From contig PASP01000001.1 of NCBI GenBank assembly GCA_002712005.1, positions 168,210 to 232,209 on the forward strand: DNA of 64,000 nt, read 5' to 3'. Numbering within the stretch: the first letter of the stretch is position 1; each line of letters opens with the position of its first letter. Below, piece after piece: positions 35,879-44,686 of the stretch. The translations under genes and the position numbers were made by a program. The DNA is from Halobacteriovoraceae bacterium. GTDB lineage: Bacteria > Bdellovibrionota > Bacteriovoracia > Bacteriovoracales > Bacteriovoracaceae. The notes beneath the pieces were generated by a model. It was not told the origin of the DNA. It saw only the letters and a program-made list of their open reading frames with translations, and did not search any database.

Positions 35879-36752
35879 TCAAAGTGAAATCAATAAGACT
35901 TACGACATCACTTCTACTGGCCATTTCTTTATTTTCCATAAAGTTGGCATGTTTGGGACTTATTCTTAAATCTTTTTTTAGACCAAAGCCCCCTAAGCCC
36001 ATTATATCTATATATAGGCCGGCCCTGCAAGTTATCTCGTGATTTGAGTACTGAACTTGGCTATTTTTAAACATACAACCACATGTTTTTTCTTTAAGCG
36101 GTTGAGTTTCCATTCTTTTTTCTAAATAGGTTTTAATGACTTGAGAAATACTTGAGTCAATTCCCCTATGTTTTATTCTAGCAGAAATTATAATTTCTCC
36201 ATCTCTTACGAAATGGTTGTGTCGATAACTAAAGTCAGAAGAACCTATTTTGTGCACTCTTATACTTCCAGATGGTTCCAATAATCTTACCTCAGTAATC
36301 AAATCTCCAATTTCTCCTAAATTGGTTCCAGCATTCATGTAAATAGCTCCACCCAATGAACCAGGAATACCTGTAAAGACTTCCCAGCCTTTCAAACCAT
36401 GTTTTTGAGCAACTGAGGTCATTATATTTAGTGGAGTTGATGCAGGTAAGTGATATTCACTTACGGTAGGATCAATTACTTTTTTATCAAATGGGAATTT
36501 CAGTTTAATAAGTATACTTTTTAACTGCTCTGGTAAAACTGTATTGGCTCCCCAGCCTATCACTTGATAATTAAGTTTATGAGTATTTAGTAGTACTATC
36601 AGTTTTTTTAGAGCTTCTTCATTATGAACAAGAAAAAGGTTACCCTTAGCCTTAAGCTTCATCGTGGAATATTTTGAAAGATCACTATCTATAAAGAAAG
36701 TAATTTCATCTTCACTGAATTCTTTTGAAATATTTTTAACAGTTTCCAACAA
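35820..36752 (-). CDS. murB: UDP-N-acetylenolpyruvoylglucosamine reductase MurB
   Basis: This 310-residue FAD enzyme reduces UDP-GlcNAc-enolpyruvate to UDP-MurNAc. It shows the FAD-binding VIGWGANTVLP and GIPGSLGGAIYMNAG, the YRHNHF motif, and HANFMEN near the C-terminus. The proton-donor loop reads KTCGCMFKNS, with Cys where many MurB proteins have Ser. The start is TTG with AAGGT upstream, and it overlaps the end of murC by 17 bases. Confidence 0.93.
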   Translation of the reverse strand: MLETVKNISKEFSEDEITFFIDSDLSKYSTMKLKAKGNLFLVHNEEALKKLIVLLNTHKLNYQVIGWGANTVLPEQLKSILIKLKFPFDKKVIDPTVSEYHLPASTPLNIMTSVAQKHGLKGWEVFTGIPGSLGGAIYMNAGTNLGEIGDLITEVRLLEPSGSIRVHKIGSSDFSYRHNHFVRDGEIIISARIKHRGIDSSISQVIKTYLEKRMETQPLKEKTCGCMFKNSQVQYSNHEITCRAGLYIDIMGLGGFGLKKDLRISPKHANFMENKEMASRSDVVSLIDFTLNELEAQYGIQFEKEVQISN

Positions 36753-38118
36753 TTTCTTTTACCTTTCTACCCACAGAACCTGCTCCCAAGGCCAAAAGAA
36801 TGGCATTGGTATCTTTCTTTTCTTTAATATAGTTTTTTACTTCATCCCAGTCTGAAAATGTTTGAGTTAAGTTGGGATGAAGTTTATTAATGTCGTTGGA
36901 AAGCGACTCTGAATTAATTCCTGCTATAGGCTGTTCATTTGCTGGATATATTGGAGCGATTAAAACTTGATCCGCTAAATTAAAGCAGTGAAGAAATTCT
37001 TGCCAACAAGTCTTTGTTCTCGTGTAGCGATGGGGTTCGAAAATAACTAAGACCTCTTTTTCTTTTCTAGATTCTTTAGCTGTTTTGATCGTTTCAAATA
37101 TCTCTGTAGGATGATGAGCGTAATCATCAATTACTTCAAAGTTATTCTCTGAATAAACCTTTTGAAATCTTCTTCCGACACCTTCATATTTTGAAAGTCC
37201 TGCTCTTAGATCTTCGACATCTAAGCCAATCTCAACCGCAATCGCCAAAGCCCCAAGTGTATTTAAAACATTATGACGACCTGGCACGGCAAGCTTGAAA
37301 CGCCCTTTATTTTCACCCTTAACCACGAAGTCGAAGTCTACACCTTTTTCATGATGCTCAACACTTTCTGCTTTGTAGTCAACTTTCTCAGGGGTCTCCT
37401 CAATTCCAAACGTAACATAAGGTCGCTTCATTTGTTCTTTCAGGGACCTTAGCTTTTCATCATGGATATTAAGGGCACATACACCATAGAAAGGAATCTG
37501 ATTTGCAAATTGATTAAATGCTAATACTAATCCTTCACGGCTACCGTAATGATCAATGTGATCATCATCAATATTTGTGATTACAGAAGCCACAGGATTT
37601 AACATTAAGAAACTACCATCAGACTCATCGGCCTCAGCAACAATATAATCACCTTGCCCAACATGAGCATGACCACCTAAGTTGTGAACAATCCCACCAA
37701 TGATATAAGTTGGGTCTTTTCCAGCTTCTTTCATCAATGTTGTAATAATACTTGTCGTTGTCGTTTTGCCATGGGTTCCAGCGATCGCAATACCTTTTTT
37801 AAGCTTCATGATATCGGCCAACATAGAGGCCCTTCTCATGACTGGTATTCCTTTTTCAACAGCTTCTTTGTATTCAGGATTTTCTGAATTCACTGCACTC
37901 GAATGGACAAGAACTGTAGCTTCACCAACGTTTTCGGCTCTATGACCTATAGCAACCTTAGCCCCAATAGACTTGAGTTTTAAAACATTTGCCGATTCTG
38001 CGATGTCCGAACCTTGGACTTTAAAACCTAGTTGGATAAGAACTTAAGCGATTGCTGACATTCCAATACCACCTATTCCCACAATGTGAACTAATACGTC
38101 TTTGTTATTTACTCTCAA
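36736..38118 (-). pseudogene. murC: UDP-N-acetylmuramate-L-alanine ligase MurC, interrupted by in-frame TAA at codon 25
   Basis: The full gene starts at TTG 38118 (AGGA nine bases upstream) and reads LRVNNKDVLVHIVGIGGIGMSAIA, then TAA (38044-38046), then VLIQLGFKVQGSD in the same frame. Nearly all MurC proteins have Glu at that place (IAEVL), so GAA-to-TAA is the simplest reading. The rest is intact: GTHGKTTTTS P-loop, DDDHIDHY, HHPTEI and EPHRYTR. With the stop ignored the protein has the normal ~460 residues. A restart at GTG 37893 would drop the UDP-binding N-terminal domain. MurC is essential in known murein-containing bacteria. It follows ftsW with 18 bases between. Confidence 0.85.
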
Positions 38119-38136
38119 AAGAAATTTCCTAGTTTT

Positions 38137-39378
38137 TTAAAAAAGCTCACCTTGTGATGTCGCTCGATTATCATTTGTCATCGATGACATTCTCTGCTCT
38201 TGAAAGCTTTGAGAAAATGTATTGCTACTAGATGACCTGAATTGGTCAAAATTATTATGAGCCTGAAGAGAATTCAACTCTTTTTTTCTCTGAACGATAG
38301 CACTAAGAAAAAGACCTATTGCGAAGAGGTTTGCAATTAACGATGATCCACCCGCACTTATAAAGGGAAGATTAAGTCCCTTTGTAGGCAAGAGCCCTAA
38401 AACAACTCCCATATTTAAGCTCGCTTGTAGACCAAGTGCGAAAATAAGTGAAGTGGCCAGTATGGCCGACATTCTTTGTTCTAGTTTAGTAACGAGTCTT
38501 AAACCAAAGAAAATCAATAACATAAATAAGCTAACCACAACAAAGACGCCAATAAATCCAAGCTCTTCTCCTACAACGGAGAAAATAAAGTCGTTATGGG
38601 CTTCAGGTAGGTAGAATAGTTTTTCATTACTATTACCTAATCCCGTCCCAAAAATAGATCCGTTAGCGAAGGCCAAATAAGATTGAATAATTTGAAATCC
38701 TGAAGTTTGCGGATTCTTCCACGGATCGAGATAAGCAAATAGTCTTCTTACCCTATAAGGTTTGGCCAAGAGAATGGGAACAATGGCCAAAACACCTATA
38801 ACTAAAGATGAATAAAAGATTTTTCTAGGAAATGAACTAAGAAAGCATACCATCGCCATTAAAACAAAGCATATCGTAAAGGTTCCAAAGTCCGGTTGTA
38901 ATATCAAAAGAAGAAGAGGTAAGGCCATTAGTGAGCCTTTGAGCCATCTCTCTTTAACAGACATATCGAAGAATTTCTCAAAGAAGGGTACTGAAATAAG
39001 TAGAGTTGAATACTTTACAAGCTCTCCAGGCTGAATAGAAAAAGAACCTAAGCTTAGCCAGCGGTTAGCTCCTTTTACATGATTTCCCAATCCAGGAATA
39101 AAGGTTCCCACGAGAAGCATGCAAACTCCAAGGTGGAAGATCCAGCCATATTTCAACCAAAATGTAATCTTAGTTTTTGAAATTACCCAGCACATAGGAA
39201 TGGATATAGCTAAGAAGAGTAGTTGTCTGTAAAAGTAATGAGCACTATTTCCATAGATATCTCGAGCATAGATGTAGCTCGATGAGTAAACCATTACAAC
39301 ACCAAGCACAATTAATGCACTTAACACACCAAGGAATATTTTCTGTGATCGATCGATCTGGGAGATAGTTTCATCCAT
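38137..39378 (-). CDS. ftsW: Peptidoglycan polymerase / division protein FtsW
   Basis: This 413-residue SEDS protein polymerises lipid II at the septum with its PBP partner FtsI. About ten membrane helices are visible, with the signature ending LLPTKGLNLPFISAGGSSLIANLF. The C-terminal 45 residues are a cytoplasmic Ser/Gln/Asn-rich tail (SSSSNTFSQSFQEQRM) longer than usual. It is followed directly by murC, with no murG between. Confidence 0.95.
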   Translation of the reverse strand: MDETISQIDRSQKIFLGVLSALIVLGVVMVYSSSYIYARDIYGNSAHYFYRQLLFLAISIPMCWVISKTKITFWLKYGWIFHLGVCMLLVGTFIPGLGNHVKGANRWLSLGSFSIQPGELVKYSTLLISVPFFEKFFDMSVKERWLKGSLMALPLLLLILQPDFGTFTICFVLMAMVCFLSSFPRKIFYSSLVIGVLAIVPILLAKPYRVRRLFAYLDPWKNPQTSGFQIIQSYLAFANGSIFGTGLGNSNEKLFYLPEAHNDFIFSVVGEELGFIGVFVVVSLFMLLIFFGLRLVTKLEQRMSAILATSLIFALGLQASLNMGVVLGLLPTKGLNLPFISAGGSSLIANLFAIGLFLSAIVQRKKELNSLQAHNNFDQFRSSSSNTFSQSFQEQRMSSMTNDNRATSQGELF

Positions 39379-39414
39379 AATACTATTCTATACCCTTATC
39401 GGTTAGGTATACAA

Positions 39415-39440
39415 GTAGCGTGGATCAAATCCCACGCTAC
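39415..39440 (-). repeat. 9-bp hairpin in the murD-ftsW gap
   Basis: GTAGCGTGG (39415-39423) and CCACGCTAC (39432-39440) form a perfect stem with an 8-base loop in the only sizeable gap (78 bases) of the central dcw genes. The minus-strand tail (TTGTATACC) is not a T-run. It may be a partial terminator or an mRNA processing site that lowers ftsW and downstream expression. Confidence 0.6.
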
Positions 39441-39456
39441 GAGCTTATTTAAAAGA

Positions 39457-40839
39457 TTAGAGTTGGTATACGAGTTTTTTGTAGTAATTTCCTCTTTCTT
39501 CATAGTCCCTGAAGAAGTCAGTAGCTGGAGCACCTGGACTTAGAAGAATGACATCACCTGTTCTCGATTTTTGATAAGCAAAGAGAATAGACTCTTCAAA
39601 GCTACCTACAATATAAGTTTGTGGATGCTCTTGAAGGGCACGGTTCATTCTCTCTTTACTTTCACCAACCAGTACAAGAACTCTTGAGTTATCAATCACT
39701 TCTTGAGTATAGCCATCATATTCAAGCTCTTCGATATCCTTACCACCAGCAATTAAAATGACAGGTGTCTTAAAAGACTTCAAGCTCTTACATAAAGTGG
39801 CCATATCTGTGGCTTTGGAGTCGTTATAAAAAGAAACTCCATTCTTTTCCATTAGGAACTCTAAACGATGAGGAATCCCAGGAAACTTCTCTACACATTT
39901 TTGAATCGACTTATCTGAAACATCTAATGCCTTACAGGCCGTTATAGCAGCCAGTAGGTTTTCACGATTATCTTGCCCAATTATTCTCATCTTATTTACT
40001 TTAAATTCAGAGTGAAAAAAGATATTGGAATGGATTCTCTTATCGTGAAAGTGAGTCCCTTGAATTTCATTCATAACGCCCATTTTTACAAACGACTTTC
40101 TTGAATACCAATAAGTCTGACAATTGGCATTTCTGAAGAAAGTATTCGAAGCGAGCTTATCAAAGTTAACGATAAGAGTATCATCTGGTGAAAGTGTCTT
40201 GATAATAGAAAGCTTTGTTTCAATATACTCACCAACAGATTTAAAGTGAGACTCAGGATATCTCTCTGCAATATTTGTAAATACAACAAGCTTAGGGTGG
40301 AAGTTTTGTAGCCTTCTCATTTGAATGGCCGAAACTTCAACAATTACATAGTCGATCTCTTCATGATTAGGCATCATCGCGAACTCAATAAATGGAGTTT
40401 CACTTGTTCCACCTACGAAAACATTCTTTCCTTCAAGTTTAAGAGTAAAGCCGATCATATGAGCGACTGTCGTTCTTCCATAAGATCCACAAACAGCGAT
40501 GATTGGCTTTCTACAGAGGGCATTGGCCAGACCAAATTCAGAATAAACTTCTTTTCCATTTTGGCGCGCAACTTCAAGTTGAGGCATATCTGGATTTACT
40601 GAAGCTGAGTAGACAATGACGTCTGCTTCAAGAAAGTCTTCTTCTCTATGCTCACCAAAAGTCATGGCCGGAGCAGGCTTGATTTTCTTAAGCTTCTTTA
40701 CTGGCTTATTGAGATCAAAGATCGGCTTAATATCAGTTACTTTGATGTCACATTCTAACTGATTAAAAAAGTTGATAAGAGTAAAACCTGTTTTACCAAT
40801 TCCAACAATTAATACTTTTTTTCCACGGAATCTATCCAT
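39457..40839 (-). CDS. murD: MurD-like ligase with altered P-loop
   Basis: This 460-residue protein occupies the murD place and has Mur-ligase style domains: an N-terminal Rossmann part (KKVLIVGIGKTGFTLINFF), a central ATPase domain, and a C-terminal part with YNDSKATDMATLCKSL and ILIAGGKD that is typically MurD. However the ATP-binding loop reads GSYGRTTVAHM instead of G-T-N-G-K-T/S-T, so the essential lysine is Arg, and the DHLDRH-like block is FTNIAERYPESH. MurD adds D-Glu to UDP-MurNAc-Ala. Either the enzyme uses an Arg variant or activity is reduced or replaced. Position and the NDSKAT motif support identity; activity is uncertain. Confidence 0.85.
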   Translation of the reverse strand: MDRFRGKKVLIVGIGKTGFTLINFFNQLECDIKVTDIKPIFDLNKPVKKLKKIKPAPAMTFGEHREEDFLEADVIVYSASVNPDMPQLEVARQNGKEVYSEFGLANALCRKPIIAVCGSYGRTTVAHMIGFTLKLEGKNVFVGGTSETPFIEFAMMPNHEEIDYVIVEVSAIQMRRLQNFHPKLVVFTNIAERYPESHFKSVGEYIETKLSIIKTLSPDDTLIVNFDKLASNTFFRNANCQTYWYSRKSFVKMGVMNEIQGTHFHDKRIHSNIFFHSEFKVNKMRIIGQDNRENLLAAITACKALDVSDKSIQKCVEKFPGIPHRLEFLMEKNGVSFYNDSKATDMATLCKSLKSFKTPVILIAGGKDIEELEYDGYTQEVIDNSRVLVLVGESKERMNRALQEHPQTYIVGSFEESILFAYQKSRTGDVILLSPGAPATDFFRDYEERGNYYKKLVYQL

Positions 40840-40855
40840 TCTAATTACCTCTACA

Positions 40856-41932
40856 TTATCTCATTTTCAAAGTCGCCACTGATAGCAGGGCCAAGAAAAT
40901 ACTTATAATCCAAAATCTTACGATAACTTTCGGCTCTTTCCATCCCTTCAACTCAAAGTGATGATGAATTGGAGCCATTTTAAAAACTCTTTTTCCTCTT
41001 AATTTAAAACTTCCAACCTGAAGAATTACAGAAAGAGCTTCAATTACAAAAATTCCTCCAATCAATACAAAGAGAAATTCATTCTTACTAATCACAGCAA
41101 TCGTTCCCAATAGTCCACCAAGGGACAAGGAACCAACGTCACCCATAAAGATTTGTGCAGGGTAGGAGTTGTACCAAAGGAATCCTACACCAGCACCTAT
41201 TACGGATAGGGCCAAAACTGTTAACTCACCACTTCCCTCTACATAAGGAATGAAGAGGTAATTGGCCATTTCAACGTGACCAGATACATAGGTGAGAATC
41301 CCTAAACTGGCTGCACTTGTCATAATAGGCCCGATGGCCAAGCCGTCGAGACCATCGGTCAAGTTAACAGCGTTACTAGAGCCCACAATGACAAAGGGGC
41401 CAAATACTAAATATCCCCATCCAATATCAAGAACTGCATCTTTGAAAAAAGGCAGATAGATCTTCGTATCGATAACGTCGAAGTAAAGCATAGCATACGT
41501 GGCAAGGACCGCTGTGCCAAACTGCCACAATAGTTTTCCTTTAGCAGATACACCATCACTATTCTTTTTTAGAACTTTTAAATAATCATCTAAAAATCCA
41601 AGAAGGAAATAACTTAGAAGGACCGCTAGAGTGATAAGTATGGGAGCTGAAAAGAAATTACCGCTTACCAATATTGCAGCTAGTATACTGCCGATTATTA
41701 CAACACCACCCATGGTTGGCGTTCCGGCCTTTTTCAAATGGGACTGAGGACCATCATCGCGCACAACTTGTCCAAATTGTTTTTTACGCATAAATCCAAT
41801 GAAGTATTTCCCCCAAACAATGGAGACAAAAGCAGCCAGAAGAAATGCAATTACACTTCTAAAAGTAATATAACGAAATAAGTTAAAGGCTGAAAAACTC
41901 TGACTCAGAGGGTAGAGAATATGATAGAGCAT
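40856..41932 (-). CDS. mraY: Phospho-N-acetylmuramoyl-pentapeptide transferase MraY
   Basis: This 358-residue integral membrane enzyme makes lipid I. About ten helices are visible, with the family's PTMGG (residues about 72-76), the catalytic Asp pair in NLTDGLDGLAIG, NSYPAQIFMGDVGSL, and the His cluster APIHHHFELKGWKE. Length matches the family (360). Gap to murF 20 bases. Confidence 0.97.
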   Translation of the reverse strand: MLYHILYPLSQSFSAFNLFRYITFRSVIAFLLAAFVSIVWGKYFIGFMRKKQFGQVVRDDGPQSHLKKAGTPTMGGVVIIGSILAAILVSGNFFSAPILITLAVLLSYFLLGFLDDYLKVLKKNSDGVSAKGKLLWQFGTAVLATYAMLYFDVIDTKIYLPFFKDAVLDIGWGYLVFGPFVIVGSSNAVNLTDGLDGLAIGPIMTSAASLGILTYVSGHVEMANYLFIPYVEGSGELTVLALSVIGAGVGFLWYNSYPAQIFMGDVGSLSLGGLLGTIAVISKNEFLFVLIGGIFVIEALSVILQVGSFKLRGKRVFKMAPIHHHFELKGWKEPKVIVRFWIISIFLALLSVATLKMR

Positions 41933-41952
41933 AGGCGGCCAATTCTAAGGGC

Positions 41953-43344
41953 TTAATCCTTATATATATCTAAAATTGACTCTAGTTGTAAAGAACGACT
42001 GCCCTTTATAAAGATAAATTCCTTATCAAGAGTGAGTTCCTTCCAAGAGGTTTTAAGCTGCGGAGCGTCTTCAAAAAGCTCAGCATCACTTACCCCTTCA
42101 CTGTAGAAATCTTTATAACGCCCTACGAAAGCAAAATGTTTAAATCCTAAGTTCCTTGCCTCTTGGGCTGTCTTCTTATGAAGTTCTCTCGCCATATCTC
42201 CAATTTCATTCATATCACCGAGTATGAGAAGAGACTTATTCTCTTCAATTCCTTCTTGGGAAAGAAGGGTTTTAAAACTACGCAAGGAAGCGACCATAGA
42301 ACTTGGATTTGCGTTATAGGCATCTAGATAAACTTTAAAATTCTCGAATTCTCGAATTTCGCCTCGATTCATTCCTTTCAATTTGAAGTTATTAGCAGCT
42401 TCTAAAAATTGATCACTCAACTTAGGGTAGATTAAAGAGCTTAAGGTAAAGCACATGGCCATATTCATTTGCTGGTGGGTTCCCAAAAGAGAAGGATTAT
42501 CAATTCTTCTTTTCTCACCATCGAGTTCTAAAATGATAGCATCATCATTTATATTTGAATTATCTTCATCAATAACTTGGACCCAATTCTCCTTCTTTAA
42601 TGTTCTAAGTTTTTCATCTCGCCCATTTAAAACAAAAACTTTATCCGGATGTTTTGATTTTTCAATGGCTTTATAAAGTGAGCTTTTCTCTTCTAAAACA
42701 CCATCAAGATTTTTCAGATATTCAATATGAGCATGTCCAATATTCGTGATCATTCCATAGTCAGGTAATGCAGCATCACAGAGAATCTTTATCTCACCAG
42801 GGTGATTCGTTCCCATTTCAATAATCGCTACTTCATGATGATCTTCAATATCAAAAGTCGTTAAGGGTACGCCTATATGGTTATTTAAATTACCTTTCGT
42901 GAAATGAACTTTTTCCTCACCAAGGCCATGGCTTAATAAGTATGCAAGCATTTCTTTATTAGTTGTTTTCCCATTTGAGCCAGTGAGGCCTATGACTCTA
43001 CCACCTCTATTTTTAAAATCCTTAATGGAGTTCTTGGCCAATTCTAAGATGAATGAATATATATTCTCTACAGCTATTAAAACTTGGTCATCTTTCTTCT
43101 TTGCTGCCAATTTTTCCATTCGGTTATTTTTATTTTCAAAGATAAAAACATTTAGATTGGCATCATCAAGTAAATTTTATACAAATTTAAAACCATCAAA
43201 ATTATCCCCGTATAGAGCAATGAAAGTATTCTTACCTGATAACCTTCTTGAGTCTGTACTTACTTCAAGATTTTCAAGGCCTTCTACCTTTCCCAACACA
43301 TCAATAATTCCGGATGTATTTAAAAGAGTACTAAGCTTTATCAT
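41953..43344 (-). pseudogene. murF: UDP-MurNAc-tripeptide D-Ala-D-Ala ligase MurF, interrupted by in-frame TAA at codon 56
   Basis: From ATG 43344 the frame reads MIKLSTLLNTSGIIDV to DGFKFV, then TAA (43177-43179), then NLLDDANLNVFIFE and on in frame. The second part carries GLTGSNGKTTNKEML, EMGTNHPGEI, NIGHAHIEYL and DAYNANPSSM, all intact. With the stop read as an amino acid the product is 463 residues, the normal size. Glu (GAA) is the likeliest original codon. Restart at the ATG at 43119 would lose the UDP-substrate domain. The start overlaps murE by 14 bases. MurF is normally essential. Confidence 0.85.
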
Positions 43345-44686
43345 TTAACTTCCTCACTACTTCACTATCACTGAAATGAATCTTTTTTCCATTTATCTCT
43401 TGATAGTCTTCGTGTCCTTTACCTGCGATTACAATGACATCTCCTTCGCTGGATAATTCAAATGCCATTTCAATTGCTTTTTTACGGTTAACTTCTTTCC
43501 TATGTTCTGAAGAGATCCCTTTTGAAATATCTTCTAAAATTTGCTCTGGATCTTCACTTCTGGGATTATCAGAAGTTAAGATAATAGGATATCCAAATTG
43601 AGCTGCTGCCCGTCCCATGATTTGTCTTTTCGTTCTATCTCTATCTCCACCACAACCGAATAGAATATATTTCTGACCTGTTTTAAATGTTGTTTCAACC
43701 TGTTCAATAAGTTTAATTAAAGCATCTGGAGTATGTGCATAATCAATTACAAATATTCTCTTCTTGATTTCGACAATCTCAAATCTTCCGGGCGGTAAGC
43801 GTATATCATCATAGTTGAGATTCTTAATTTCAAAGCCTAGTTTTTTTACAGTAGCTAAAGTAAGGCTTATATTTTTTTTAATAAAGCCATTTCCTAAAAA
43901 ATGATCTTTTTGGGGAAGACTTTCATTTTTAAGGTATTGATCAGCTGACTCTACATGACCAATAAGTTTTTCATGAATTTCTTTTTCAGACTCTAATACA
44001 AGAACGCGAGAATCTTTAGTATAAGAAACTATTTTCTTCTTAGCTTCAAAGTAAGCGGCCATCGTTTTATGATAATCTAAGTGATCTTGAGTAAAGTTAG
44101 TCCAGGCGGATGCTTCAAATTTTAAATCCCCCAATCGATTTTGCTCTAAAGCATGAGAGCTTACTTCAACTGCAATGTAATCAACTTCTTCTCTATACTT
44201 ATAGAATATCTTTCTTAACTCTAAATAACTTGGTGTAGTTGTTATAATTTTATCTTCTTTCTTTTCACCTGCTAGGTAGGTTCCAACTGTTCCCAAGTAT
44301 AAGACTTTTTTATCTAGTTGTTTTAGAACTTCGGAAAATAACCAACAACAGCTTGTTTTACCGTTTGTACCGGTAACTCCAAAAATAGGAGGAATTGGTT
44401 TCGAAAGGGGATAAAAGTATTCCATTTTTTCTGAGAGATCCGTATCGATCTGGGCCTCTTGAAAAACTAAATAATTATACGAATCATTGCTTGGTTTAAA
44501 AGGACTTATTATTAAACCTTTAAAACTCTTACTCAGATATTTCTCAATTAAATCATTAAGCTGATCTTGAGACTTTGCTTTAATATAGAGGATATCTTCA
44601 TCAGCTACAGACTGGATGATATTTGAAATACCTTTTGGTTCAAAAGGTGAAATAATGTGAGCCTGGGGATAAAGATCTTTAATCAT
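43331..44686 (-). CDS. murE: UDP-MurNAc-dipeptide meso-diaminopimelate ligase MurE
   Basis: Open reading extends to a GTG at 44722 inside ftsI; I favour ATG 44686 (MIKDLYPQAHII), though no clear ribosome site supports either, and a TTG preceded by AGGTG lies between. The protein is about 450 residues. It shows GVTGTNGKTSCC, the TPSYLELRK substrate segment, WTNFTQDHLDYH, VIDYAHTPDAL and the acceptor motif DNPRSEDP, which specifies meso-diaminopimelate. So the cell wall is of DAP type. The stop overlaps murF by 14 bases. Confidence 0.93.
   Translation of the reverse strand: MIKDLYPQAHIISPFEPKGISNIIQSVADEDILYIKAKSQDQLNDLIEKYLSKSFKGLIISPFKPSNDSYNYLVFQEAQIDTDLSEKMEYFYPLSKPIPPIFGVTGTNGKTSCCWLFSEVLKQLDKKVLYLGTVGTYLAGEKKEDKIITTTPSYLELRKIFYKYREEVDYIAVEVSSHALEQNRLGDLKFEASAWTNFTQDHLDYHKTMAAYFEAKKKIVSYTKDSRVLVLESEKEIHEKLIGHVESADQYLKNESLPQKDHFLGNGFIKKNISLTLATVKKLGFEIKNLNYDDIRLPPGRFEIVEIKKRIFVIDYAHTPDALIKLIEQVETTFKTGQKYILFGCGGDRDRTKRQIMGRAAAQFGYPIILTSDNPRSEDPEQILEDISKGISSEHRKEVNRKKAIEMAFELSSEGDVIVIAGKGHEDYQEINGKKIHFSDSEVVRKLNDKA

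Noticed and set aside
36736..37893. Short murC reading from GTG 37893
   Set aside because: It removes the UDP-binding domain that is fully present upstream in the same frame; an interrupted full-length gene is a better description.
41953..43119. Short murF reading from ATG 43119
   Set aside because: The normal N-terminal domain is present upstream in the same frame, behind a single TAA.
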